34,385 bases of DNA. Origin: Candidatus Aminicenantota bacterium (GTDB lineage Bacteria > Acidobacteriota > Aminicenantia > S016-38). Made by a program: the position numbers and the translations under genes. The stretch is taken from positions 1 to 34,385 of the forward strand of contig JALXBI010000115.1 in NCBI GenBank assembly GCA_026991555.1. The letters run 5' to 3'. Shown piece after piece: positions 16,027-22,833 of this stretch (positions are counted from its first letter, which is position 1; each line of letters starts with the position of its first letter). The notes beneath the pieces were generated by a model, which worked only from the letters and a program-made list of their open reading frames with translations, ran no database searches and was not told the DNA's origin.

Positions 16027-16621
16027 ATTTCCTCCTGGCCAAAACACTAAGTCCTGCCTTCACCTTTTCCCCGTCGGCCACTGATGGCTGGAACTGCTTC
16101 GGGAAGTATAGGTCGGCCCTGGAGCCCAGCAAGATTATACCTATTCTTTCCCCCATCTGCACCCTGTCCCCGGGCTTCTTGTAAGGTTTTATTCTTCGGG
16201 CCAATATTCCTGCAATGAGCACCAGTTTTATTTTCCACGGGGAACAACCTAAGAGAAATATTACCTTTTCGTTTTCCTCAGATTCCCTTTTATAAGCAGG
16301 AAGGTGTCCTCCCCCACGATGTTCCATTTCCAGAATTTCCCCGGCGCAGGGAGACCTGTTCACATGGACATCCAAGGGGGACATAAAAATGCTTATTCTC
16401 CATTCATCTCCCATTTTTTCCACGGACATCACCTTTCCATCCGCCGGGGATAGGAGGACTTCCCCTTTCTCCGCGGGTTTTCTCCCGGGGTCCCTGAAAA
16501 AGAAGGCAAGGAGCAGGGCAAAGATAGCAAAAAGGGCAGCGGGCAAAAATAAATGGAGCACAAAAAATCCCAGGGATATTAGAGCCACGGGCAGGACGAA
16601 GTAAAATCCCTCCTTAGCCAA
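16016..16621 (-). CDS. psd: Phosphatidylserine decarboxylase, short proenzyme form
   Basis: Converts phosphatidylserine to phosphatidylethanolamine. The 201 residues match the short form of the enzyme that self-cleaves at a Gly-Ser bond to make the pyruvoyl cofactor; the site is LLGSRADLYFP near residue 170. Two hydrophobic segments at the N-terminus anchor it. FFRDPGR, LSPADGKV and the MSPLDVHVNRSP motif are all present. The start is TTG at 16621, overlapping the previous stop by eight bases, with GGAG eight bases upstream. Adjacent to pssA, it gives a complete two-step phosphatidylethanolamine pathway. Confidence 0.93.
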   Translation of the reverse strand: MAKEGFYFVLPVALISLGFFVLHLFLPAALFAIFALLLAFFFRDPGRKPAEKGEVLLSPADGKVMSVEKMGDEWRISIFMSPLDVHVNRSPCAGEILEMEHRGGGHLPAYKRESEENEKVIFLLGCSPWKIKLVLIAGILARRIKPYKKPGDRVQMGERIGIILLGSRADLYFPKQFQPSVADGEKVKAGLSVLARRKYEN

Positions 16622-16841
16622 TCCTTTTCTCCCTTTCCTTCACCAGAATTTCCTGCATTTTATCTTTAATTTTTAGCTTTAATTTTTTTATTTTCTTTAT
16701 CTCAACTTCCTCCTCTGGACTAAGAGGCCTTCTGGAAAGGAGTTTTTCAAGTTCTTTTTCATATTCCCTGTGTTTTTCGTAAAGTTCCCTGAATTCAGAG
16801 TTTTCCCTTAAGAGGGCTTTCTTGAGTTCGTTTTCCTTCAT
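16614..16841 (-). CDS. DUF465/YdcH-like protein from an internal start within thiE
   Basis: The ATG at 16841 is preceded by AAGGAGGG with three to four bases of spacing, one of the best ribosome binding sites in the window. It opens a 75-residue helical protein, MKENELKKALLRENSEFREL to the frame end, with the DUF465 layout: two helices around RRPLSPEEEVEIKKIKKLKLKIKDKM. Free-standing DUF465 proteins of this size are common. It is in the same frame as thiE, so translation from here would yield the domain alone as well as the fused form. Function of the family is unknown. Confidence 0.6.
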   Translation of the reverse strand: MKENELKKALLRENSEFRELYEKHREYEKELEKLLSRRPLSPEEEVEIKKIKKLKLKIKDKMQEILVKEREKRIG

Positions 16842-17465
16842 TTTCCCTCCTTTTTCCTTGAAACTTAAATAGTATAACATTTTCTCCTTAAAAAATGCTG
16901 CCTCCTCCCCAGGGGCGGGTGCAGAGAATATGGCGGAAGATATAGCTATTAAATCGGGTTCTAAAGAGAGCACCCTGAGGAAGTTTCCGCGGTTAATTCC
17001 ACCTATGACGCATATGGGAATATTTAATAGCCCTTTAGCGGCCTTTATTGTATCGAATTCCACCAGAACATAATCTTCCTTGGTTCGGGTGGGGAAAAGG
17101 GAGCCAAAGGCCACGTAATCCGCCCCTTCCCCTTCCGCTTTCAGTGCCCTTTCAATCTCGTTGTAGCAGGATACCCCTATTATACCCCGGAAATTTTGCC
17201 TTATTTCTTGAAGAGAAGGGTCGTTTTTTCCTATGTGCACTCCATCGGCTCCCAGTTCCTCGGCAATGCCAGGAAAGTCGTTGACTATAAAAACAAAGGG
17301 GAGCTCCCGCCTTAACCTGTTTAGCCTTATCCCCACTTTTTTAAGTTTTTCCTGGTTTTTTATTCTCAGTTGAACCCAGTCTACCCCGCCCTTTAAGCTT
17401 TCCCTGACTCTCTCTACGAATTCATCATCTGGATAATTTCCCGTAGCTATAAGGTAAAGCTTCAC
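16614..17465 (-). CDS. thiE: Thiamine-phosphate synthase fused in frame to a DUF465 helical domain
   Basis: 283 residues. Residues 1-208 are a ThiE TIM barrel joining hydroxymethylpyrimidine diphosphate and thiazole phosphate. Visible motifs are DWVQLRIKN, FIVNDFPGIAEELGADGVHIGKND, IGVSCYNEIERAL, FGSLFPTRTKED and CVIGGINRGN, covering the usual substrate-binding residues. Residues 209-283 are a charged two-helix domain of the DUF465/YdcH type. There is no stop between them; the joint FKEKGGKM is encoded by a Shine-Dalgarno plus ATG. The product may therefore be a fusion, or two proteins may come from one frame. ATG at 17465 overlaps the Rrf2 TGA. No other thiamine genes are nearby. TenI-like function is less likely given the intact motifs. 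Confidence 0.88.
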   Translation of the reverse strand: MKLYLIATGNYPDDEFVERVRESLKGGVDWVQLRIKNQEKLKKVGIRLNRLRRELPFVFIVNDFPGIAEELGADGVHIGKNDPSLQEIRQNFRGIIGVSCYNEIERALKAEGEGADYVAFGSLFPTRTKEDYVLVEFDTIKAAKGLLNIPICVIGGINRGNFLRVLSLEPDLIAISSAIFSAPAPGEEAAFFKEKMLYYLSFKEKGGKMKENELKKALLRENSEFRELYEKHREYEKELEKLLSRRPLSPEEEVEIKKIKKLKLKIKDKMQEILVKEREKRIG

Positions 17466-17848
17466 TTTATGTCAAGGGTAAGTTTCGTGAAAAATTCCTT
17501 TGTTAAACGGTAATATTCGTTCCAATATTTTCTTACCAAACACTCATTGTAAGTAGGACAATTTTCTGGGTTTTTCCCCAGACATGGAACCGGAGAGATT
17601 CCCTCCCCCACCGCCTCCATAACATCATACCAGGAAATCTTTCCCTTAGGCCTTGCCAGCACATATCCTCCCCTGGCACCCCTTTTCCCCCTGACCAGTC
17701 CGGCTCTTTTGAGCTTGAGAAAAACCTGTTCTAAAAATCTTTCGGGTATTCTTTCCTTCTGAGAGATTTCCCTTAAGGACTTAGGCTGGTCCTCGCTGAG
17801 GTGAAGTAAAGCCCTTATGGCATATCGGGTATATGTGGTAAACCTCAC
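17462..17848 (-). CDS. Rrf2-family transcriptional regulator with three clustered cysteines
   Basis: 128-residue regulator. It has the Rrf2 winged helix: RFTTYTRYAIRALLHL opening, RIPERFLEQVFLKLKRAGLV recognition region and RGARGGYVLARP wing. Three cysteines follow as C-x7-C-x5-C (PCLGKNPENCPTYNEC), resembling the IscR/NsrR cluster site (usually C-x5..8-C-x5-C). An Fe-S-sensing role is plausible but inferred. The start is GTG at 17848, six bases after a TATAAT box and without a ribosome binding site, so its mRNA is probably leaderless. It heads an eleven-gene operon of phospholipid, cofactor and nucleotide genes and may autoregulate it. Confidence 0.9.
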   Translation of the reverse strand: MRFTTYTRYAIRALLHLSEDQPKSLREISQKERIPERFLEQVFLKLKRAGLVRGKRGARGGYVLARPKGKISWYDVMEAVGEGISPVPCLGKNPENCPTYNECLVRKYWNEYYRLTKEFFTKLTLDIK

Positions 17849-17854
17849 AAGGAT

Positions 17855-17863
17855 ATTATATCA
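17855..17863 (-). promoter_or_regulatory. Rrf2-operon promoter, extended -10, leaderless start
   Basis: On the minus strand TGA plus TATAAT (17860-17855) forms an extended -10. The gap to GTG at 17848 is exactly six bases, placing the transcription start at or next to the first base of the start codon. No -35 match is seen; that position falls in the tRNA-Glu 3-prime end. Confidence 0.7.
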
Positions 17864-17878
17864 AAAAGATAGGAAAAG

Positions 17879-17952
17879 CGCCCCCGACGGGACTTGAACC
17901 CATGCCGCCGCCTTGAAAGGGCGGTGTCCTAACCTGGCTAGACGACGGGGGC
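17879..17952 (-). tRNA. tRNA-Glu (anticodon TTC)
   Basis: Folds as a standard cloverleaf of 74 bases. The acceptor stem GCCCCCG pairs with CGGGGGC, with discriminator G. The anticodon stem is CCGCC/GGCGG with loop CTTTCAA, and the T arm is GGGTTCAAGTCCC. No CCA is encoded. It follows tRNA-Lys by five bases on the same strand. Confidence 0.95.
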
Positions 17953-17957
17953 GCATC

Positions 17958-18030
17958 TGAGCCGTGCGGGATTCGAACCCGCGACTCCCGGCTTAAAAGG
18001 CCGGTGCTCTGCCTGCTGAGCTAACGGCTC
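17958..18030 (-). tRNA. tRNA-Lys (anticodon TTT)
   Basis: 73-base cloverleaf. The acceptor stem GAGCCGT pairs with ACGGCTC, with discriminator A. The D arm is GCTCAGCAGGCAGAGC, the anticodon loop is CTTTTAA on a CGGC/GCCG stem, and the T arm is CGGGTTCGAATCCCG. No CCA is encoded. A promoter lies just upstream. Confidence 0.96.
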
Positions 18031-18040
18031 AAGGCCTCTT

Positions 18041-18070
18041 ATTTTAACAGAAGCCGCCTTTTTCTGTCAA
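18041..18070 (-). promoter_or_regulatory. tRNA-Lys/tRNA-Glu promoter
   Basis: On the minus strand a consensus TTGACA (18070-18065) and TAAAAT (18046-18041) are 18 bases apart, and the tRNA-Lys gene begins ten bases further. The spacer region also contains an ACAGAA/TTCTGT inverted repeat that could help end the upstream lipoprotein transcript, although no T-run follows. Confidence 0.75.
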
Positions 18071-18073
18071 CTC

Positions 18074-18925
18074 TTACTTCTTCTCATTTTCCTGGGTTTC
18101 TGCCGGTTCCTCTTCAGGTTCCTCAGTTTTTTCCTTGGCTTCTGCCGTGGGAGCTTCCTTTCCTTCAGATTTTTCCATTTTTTCCTTGGCTTCCTCTTCT
18201 GGGGTTTCTGCTTTCTCTTCAGCTTTTGTCCCTTCGTTAGGGAGAATTTCCTCTATCTTTCTAACCACCCACCTTCCCCTAATAGGCTGGGTGGCACCGG
18301 GTTTAGTGAGCTCATACCTTACCAGGTAGAACTTGAATTTTCTTGTCTTGCCGTTTTTGTCAGTTCCCTCAATGACAATCTCTTCCTCATAGGCTTTGCC
18401 CGACATCTTCTCTAATTCGGGAATATCTCCTACGGAAAGGGCCTGAAGCTTCTTCTCAAAGTTGAACTTTTCCAGAACCTTGTTGTAGTCGTCCTTGGCT
18501 GCCAGGAACTGGGCCTTAAGGTCTTCATACTTGGATTTCAGTTCTTCGTATTTTTTCTTGTTCCTTCTCTTGAGTCCCCTGGGCCATTTTTCGTATTTCT
18601 TGGCAAAGTCGTCAAAGTCCAATTTAGCTAAAGCTGCGTTCTGCTGGAGCTCATTCATTTTCTTCTTGGCTTCAAGGACTTTCTTTTTAAGGTCGGCTAA
18701 GGAGACCTTTTTCTCTACAGGCTGGGTCTTTTCCACGATCTTCCACTTGGTTAGATTTACTGCCACGGGATTGGGGGTGATCTTGGTCAGGGTGTCCTTG
18801 TCATTCATGTTAACCGCCTGGATGTAGCGGCTAATGAGGGTCTGTTCTGGAGAGCCGCAGCCCACCAGCACCAGGGATGAAAGGACTAAAACTCCCGCCA
18901 AGATGAATACCATTCCCTTTCTCAT
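18074..18925 (-). CDS. Putative lipoprotein with acidic repetitive tail
   Basis: 283 residues of unknown function. A lipoprotein signal peptide ends in LVGC with the lipidated cysteine at residue 23. The following region (SPEQTLISRYIQAVNMNDKDTLTKI) resembles the small NTF2-like or DUF4878-type lipoprotein opening. A long charged helical or coiled-coil segment spans about 70-160. A domain around 165-225 ends in RGRWVVRKIEEIL, and a low-complexity tail rich in Glu, Lys, Ala and Pro finishes the protein. It starts three bases after the gatA stop, with AGGAGGT upstream, so it is co-transcribed with the GatCA genes, although an envelope role is unrelated to amidation. Confidence 0.8.
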   Translation of the reverse strand: MRKGMVFILAGVLVLSSLVLVGCGSPEQTLISRYIQAVNMNDKDTLTKITPNPVAVNLTKWKIVEKTQPVEKKVSLADLKKKVLEAKKKMNELQQNAALAKLDFDDFAKKYEKWPRGLKRRNKKKYEELKSKYEDLKAQFLAAKDDYNKVLEKFNFEKKLQALSVGDIPELEKMSGKAYEEEIVIEGTDKNGKTRKFKFYLVRYELTKPGATQPIRGRWVVRKIEEILPNEGTKAEEKAETPEEEAKEKMEKSEGKEAPTAEAKEKTEEPEEEPAETQENEKK

Positions 18926-18928
18926 TTT

Positions 18929-20329
18929 TTACACCTCCTTTTGAATCAATTTATTTTTAAAACTTATTTCCTTCTCCATTAAATAAGCCAGGCGAAACAT
19001 ACCAAGTTCATTATACCACTTTGAAACAATCTGAAAGCCTATGGGGAGCCCATTAATTAGCCCCCAGGGAATGGAGATGGCTGGAAGCCCGGCCAGGTTC
19101 ACGAACACGGTGAAAAAGTCCTCCAGGTACATTTCCAGAGGCTCCTGTTTCTCCCCAAGTTTGAAGGCTGTGTGGGGAGTAGTGGGTATCAGGAGAAATT
19201 CAGCGCTGGAGAAGAGCTCCTCCATGAAAGAGGCTAAGGCTTTTCGGAAGGATACAGCCTTGCCGTAGTATCCCTCGTAATATCCCCTGGAAAGGACAAA
19301 GCCCCCGGTGAGTATCCTCCTTTTTACTTCAGGGCCAAACCCGGTGGTTCTTGTTTTTATATACATTTCAAGAAGGTCCTTTGCCCTTTCCCTGAGGCCG
19401 TAGCGCACTCCGTCATACCTTGCGAGGTTTGAACTGGCTTCTGCATTGGCCACTATGTAATAGGCCTCCATGGCGTAATCTAAAAGGGGCATTTTCACCT
19501 GTTTACCCCTGCCACCCAGTTTTTCCGCCAGTTTTACGAAAAGGGAAAATTCCTTCCTGACTTCGGGTTCTGCCCTTTCCAGAAGTTCGTCGTCAGGAAA
19601 CACGAAGGTGAAATTTTCAGGGAGTTCAGCGAAAATTTCACTGTAATCAGGCACGGGGGCCCTGGAAGATGTGGAATCCTTGGGATCGTGGCCGGCAATT
19701 ATGGAGAATATTAGGGCCGAGTCCTTCACATTGGTGGTGAGAATCCCTATTTGGTCTAAGGATGAGGCGAAGGCCACCAGGCCGAATCTTGAGATTCTTC
19801 CATAAGTAGGCTTGAGCCCCACCACCCCGCAAAAGGAAGCTGGTTGCCTTACGGAACCTCCGGTGTCAGAGCCCAGAGCAAATTTCACCGCACCGGCAGC
19901 CACCGCTGCTGCAGACCCTCCACTGGACCCCCCTGCAGTTCTATCGAGGTCCCAGGGGTTTCTTGTGGGTCCATAATGGGAATTTTCAGTGGAGGACCCC
20001 ATGGCGAATTCGTCAAGATTGGTTTTGCCCGACAGTGAAAACCCTGCGGAAGATAACCTTTCCCAGGCTGTGGCTGAATAGGGCGCGATGTAATTTTGAA
20101 GTATTCTGGAAGCGCAGGTGGTGGGAAGGCCCTTAACAGTTATATTATCCTTTATCCCTGCGGGGATTCCGTTTCCTTCCATGCGGTTTACCGTTGTTAT
20201 GAAGGAATTAATCCGGGGCTCCCATTCCTCCCTTTTTTTGAGAAAAAACTCCCATACCTGCTGGGGAGTGACCTTTCCTTCTTCCTGGAGTTTAAGAATT
20301 TCCTCTATGGTCATGAGGGAGAAATTCAT
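18929..20329 (-). CDS. gatA: Aspartyl/glutamyl-tRNA amidotransferase subunit A
   Basis: Amidase subunit that releases ammonia from glutamine for conversion of Glu-tRNA-Gln or Asp-tRNA-Asn; 466 residues. The Ser-cisSer-Lys triad is visible: Lys in GIKDNITVKG, and the serines in TAGGSSGGSAAAVAAG and GSDTGGSVRQPASFCG. The family motif GLKPTYGRISRFGLVAFASSLDQIG follows. ATG at 20329 overlaps the gatC stop as ATGA. gatB is not in this window, so the B subunit must be encoded elsewhere. Confidence 0.95.
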   Translation of the reverse strand: MNFSLMTIEEILKLQEEGKVTPQQVWEFFLKKREEWEPRINSFITTVNRMEGNGIPAGIKDNITVKGLPTTCASRILQNYIAPYSATAWERLSSAGFSLSGKTNLDEFAMGSSTENSHYGPTRNPWDLDRTAGGSSGGSAAAVAAGAVKFALGSDTGGSVRQPASFCGVVGLKPTYGRISRFGLVAFASSLDQIGILTTNVKDSALIFSIIAGHDPKDSTSSRAPVPDYSEIFAELPENFTFVFPDDELLERAEPEVRKEFSLFVKLAEKLGGRGKQVKMPLLDYAMEAYYIVANAEASSNLARYDGVRYGLRERAKDLLEMYIKTRTTGFGPEVKRRILTGGFVLSRGYYEGYYGKAVSFRKALASFMEELFSSAEFLLIPTTPHTAFKLGEKQEPLEMYLEDFFTVFVNLAGLPAISIPWGLINGLPIGFQIVSKWYNELGMFRLAYLMEKEISFKNKLIQKEV

Positions 20330-20589
20330 AGAACCCTCGGCACAACGAAAAATCCGTCCTTTATTTCCGGCGCCAGGGAAAGGAGGCTTTCCCTTTCCTT
20401 AAAAAGGATAACCCTATCTTCTCTGGCCAGGAGGGATAATCCCGGAGGATAAAAGGCATATTCCTGATTTAACTCAAGGGACTGAAGCTTTCCTACCCAT
20501 GAGAATATGCGACCCAGCTGGGAGGCCAGCTCCTCGTCTTCCTCTATCCTCAGGAGCTTGAAGGATTCACTGGCAGGTCTTCTATTCAT
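20326..20589 (-). CDS. gatC: Aspartyl/glutamyl-tRNA amidotransferase subunit C
   Basis: Small scaffold subunit of the GatCAB complex, 87 residues. The C-terminus APEIKDGFFVVPRVL is the family signature, while the N-terminal helical region (LLRIEEDEELASQLGRIFSWVGKLQSL) is divergent. It overlaps DUF4388 by eight bases upstream and gatA by four bases downstream, so expression is coupled. Confidence 0.9.
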   Translation of the reverse strand: MNRRPASESFKLLRIEEDEELASQLGRIFSWVGKLQSLELNQEYAFYPPGLSLLAREDRVILFKERESLLSLAPEIKDGFFVVPRVL

Positions 20590-21130
20590 TCTCCAGAGTT
20601 ATAAGGCCAGCGGTAATGAGCTCATAAAGGATTTTGCCCACTTCAAATACCGGAAGGCGAACTTCCTTAGCTATTTCCTTTATGTTCCTCTTTCCATCCA
20701 CCTTGGAAAGAACCAGCCACATGGCCGGGGTGAGGGTAATTTTCCTTTTGTCATTTAAGTCAAAAATCACAAATTTGGGAACTGCCTGAACCGATTTTAT
20801 CTTTCTCTGAAGAACCTTCCACTCGTCAAGTCTCCTGGCAGCCTCCATCATAAGGGATGCGTTGGATTTTTTTATGCTTCTCTTGGGGGGGGGCACATTT
20901 GGCTCAAACACAAACTCCCCCTTTGACCAGGGAGCAATTTTATATACTGCAAATTCTCCCTCTATATTTCCCACTTCGGCGTGAACTATCTGTCCATCCT
21001 CAAGATAAACATAACCTATTTCCTCCTCGTCCTCATTTTTAAGGACGAACCTTCCCGTTTTCCTTTGCATGCTCATCACCTGAATGAGGTCGGGAAGTTG
21101 AAGGTCTTGAAGGGAACCTCTCATTGCCAT
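20582..21130 (-). CDS. DUF4388 (PATAN-type) domain protein
   Basis: 182 residues. The N-terminal DUF4388 domain shows its standard features: GSLQDLQLPDLIQVMSMQRKTGRFVL, then YVYLEDGQIVHAEVGNIEGEFAVYKIAPWSKGEFVFEP. A second region (about 115-180) ending in VDGKRNIKEIAKEVRLPVFEVGKILYELITAGLI looks like a winged-helix. Such proteins are usually adaptors in signalling systems of Acidobacteria, Myxobacteria and relatives, often with receivers and kinases; the kinase with a receiver-like domain at 25481 is the only candidate partner here. GGAGG lies nine bases before the ATG. Encoding directly upstream of gatC is unusual. Confidence 0.85.
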   Translation of the reverse strand: MAMRGSLQDLQLPDLIQVMSMQRKTGRFVLKNEDEEEIGYVYLEDGQIVHAEVGNIEGEFAVYKIAPWSKGEFVFEPNVPPPKRSIKKSNASLMMEAARRLDEWKVLQRKIKSVQAVPKFVIFDLNDKRKITLTPAMWLVLSKVDGKRNIKEIAKEVRLPVFEVGKILYELITAGLITLENE

Positions 21131-21158
21131 AGCAAAAAACCTCCTTTTTCCGGGGGGA

Positions 21159-21167
21159 ATTTTAGCA
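21159..21167 (-). promoter_or_regulatory. Possible promoter before the DUF4388 gene
   Basis: On the minus strand TGC plus TAAAAT (21164-21159) is an extended -10 candidate about 28 bases before the DUF4388 start. No good -35 is seen, and the gap after the peptidase gene is only 40 bases, so read-through is also possible. Confidence 0.35.
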
Positions 21168-21170
21168 TAT

Positions 21171-22463
21171 TCATTTGAATTTCTCCAGAATCGGTTTAGC
21201 AGGGTCCTTGTGTAAAAATATGGTTAGCATTTTGAGTTTTATGTAGTCCTCCCGGTAGAAGTAATATCCCTTAAACTTTCCCCATCGGGAACTGCGGGCT
21301 GAATCCTTAATAAGGAACCAATCCCATCCCTTGACCTTAGTGTAACCCACCAGGTGTATTCCATGGTCATCAGTGGTGGTCTTGTTGTAAATCCTGAATT
21401 CCCTGGCACTCTGGTTTATCATCCTGGGAGGAATGTCAAAATCCGGGATTATTGCAGCGTCCTCAAACCCGTTGTAACCGGGCTCTGTAACGTCGCCTCC
21501 TATAACCAGACTATAGCCGTGGGTGATGGCATTTTTGATGAGCCAGTAGAAATCTTTAAGGGGAACATTATGATAATCCCGGGCCCTTCTCCAGTTATCC
21601 GGAACATCAAATAAGCCTGTAGTATAGAAGGGAACAGATAGGGTGGACATGAAGCCCACATAGTCGTCAAGATTGAGCCTCAGAACCTGCTCGAGGAATT
21701 GTTTCGGGGTGTATTCCTTTCCCCTGAATACGAATTTTTCCGGGGGCCTTCCCATGTATTTATCCAGTATGGCCCTTATGTGCTTGATTATTATTTTCTC
21801 GTCCCAGAAATTCTTCTGGCGGCAGTATTGAAGAAATTCCTTCATCCTGCGGAACATTATGTAATGGTCGTATCTTCCATCCTTGGCCGTAACCCCCTTA
21901 TAAGCTGAGGCAGGGACTATGCCATATTTCTTCCATATCCTTGGAACAGCGTCGCTTTCTGAGCCCTGCCCGAAAAAGGAATGTCCCCTTTCCCTTACAT
22001 ACCTCCTGGCCTTTTCCACGTATTCCCAGTAGGCAGTATACATCTCGGATAATTTGATTTTCTGGCCGGTGAGCCTGTATACCTCAGATTCAAAGAAGGA
22101 TGTGGTGGAAAAATCCCAGCAGGTTCCTGTAAGGTATTGGGCCACGGGAGGGAAGTGCCATACCCTGTATTTGAAGGCCTGAGGGGAGGCTGGTTTTACC
22201 ACTCCCTCAAAGGAGAACCTTAGAACCTTCCTGTTTTCCTTCTTTTTCTTTTCAAGTTCCCTGTATTTTTTATCTATCTCCTCGGTCTTTTTTCGTTCCT
22301 GTTCCAGGAGTTTTTTATCCCGGTCTATCATCTCCTTTATCACGGGGTCCACATATCGCTTGGTATAATAGGCCCTTTGCCTTTTAACCTTGGCGTTGAC
22401 GGTTCCCGAAATACCCAGCATTAAAAAAGAAATAGTGAAAAGACTTAAGATTTTTTCTCTCAT
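21171..22463 (-). CDS. C1-family cysteine peptidase (bleomycin hydrolase/PepC-like), secreted
   Basis: 430 residues. A signal peptide (1-24, ending VNA) is followed by a highly charged coiled-coil segment (about 35-80). A papain-fold domain then carries Gln109 and nucleophile Cys115 in QYLTGTCWDFS, and catalytic His370 in DDHGIHLVGYTKVKGWDWF. Where most C1 enzymes have Asn in NSWG, this protein has Asp387 in IKDSARSSRW. The large insert and late histidine resemble the C1B branch. A GGGAGG ribosome binding site precedes the ATG, and the gene follows DUF2061 by 34 bases. Export distinguishes it from cytoplasmic PepC. Peptidase activity is likely but the Asp change leaves some doubt. Confidence 0.85.
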   Translation of the reverse strand: MREKILSLFTISFLMLGISGTVNAKVKRQRAYYTKRYVDPVIKEMIDRDKKLLEQERKKTEEIDKKYRELEKKKKENRKVLRFSFEGVVKPASPQAFKYRVWHFPPVAQYLTGTCWDFSTTSFFESEVYRLTGQKIKLSEMYTAYWEYVEKARRYVRERGHSFFGQGSESDAVPRIWKKYGIVPASAYKGVTAKDGRYDHYIMFRRMKEFLQYCRQKNFWDEKIIIKHIRAILDKYMGRPPEKFVFRGKEYTPKQFLEQVLRLNLDDYVGFMSTLSVPFYTTGLFDVPDNWRRARDYHNVPLKDFYWLIKNAITHGYSLVIGGDVTEPGYNGFEDAAIIPDFDIPPRMINQSAREFRIYNKTTTDDHGIHLVGYTKVKGWDWFLIKDSARSSRWGKFKGYYFYREDYIKLKMLTIFLHKDPAKPILEKFK

Positions 22464-22497
22464 ATTAATCCTCCCTGTATAAATTTTGGTTTATTTT

Positions 22498-22797
22498 CTA
22501 ATCCAGATATCCAAGGTCTTTGAGGACTTCCTTTATTTTCTCTTTATCTTCTTCTTGGATGGGTTTATGCACCTCAATATCCTCAAGGGGATGTTTTTTC
22601 TTCCCTATGGGTATTATCTGCCACAGTCTCTCGTGGAAATAGTAAACTATGATTTTTACCGCAGAATCAAGAAGTCCCACCCCCAGGGCAAGGTTCCCCT
22701 TTCCTGTAAATATGTAGACCAGGGTCCCGGTGATGATGGACGCCAAGATTCTCCAGCTTATAGCCTTAAGTATGCTCCTGGTCTTTGTTTCACTCAC
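22498..22797 (-). CDS. DUF2061 membrane protein
   Basis: 99 residues. The DUF2061 core is clear: RSILKAISWRILASIITGTLVYIFTGKGNLALGVGLLDSAVKIIVYYFHERLWQ, with two transmembrane helices and the conserved KxxxYYxHERxW end. A short acidic/basic cytoplasmic tail carries LEDIEVHKPIQEEDKEKIKEVL. Function is not known. The GTG start at 22797 has no ribosome binding site but follows a TTGACA/GAAAAT promoter by seven bases, so the message is likely leaderless. Confidence 0.85.
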   Translation of the reverse strand: MSETKTRSILKAISWRILASIITGTLVYIFTGKGNLALGVGLLDSAVKIIVYYFHERLWQIIPIGKKKHPLEDIEVHKPIQEEDKEKIKEVLKDLGYLD

Positions 22798-22804
22798 GAT
22801 TTCT

Positions 22805-22833
22805 ATTTTCTTTCAATTGGGTTATTTTGTCAA
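22805..22833 (-). promoter_or_regulatory. DUF2061 promoter, leaderless start
   Basis: On the minus strand consensus TTGACA (22833-22828) directly follows the nadA TGA and lies 17 bases from GAAAAT (22810-22805). The GTG start is seven bases beyond. Confidence 0.6.

Noticed and set aside
18047-18069. ACAGAA/TTCTGT inverted repeat as lipoprotein-operon terminator
   Set aside because: No T-run follows on the minus strand and it lies inside a good tRNA promoter; ambiguous at best.
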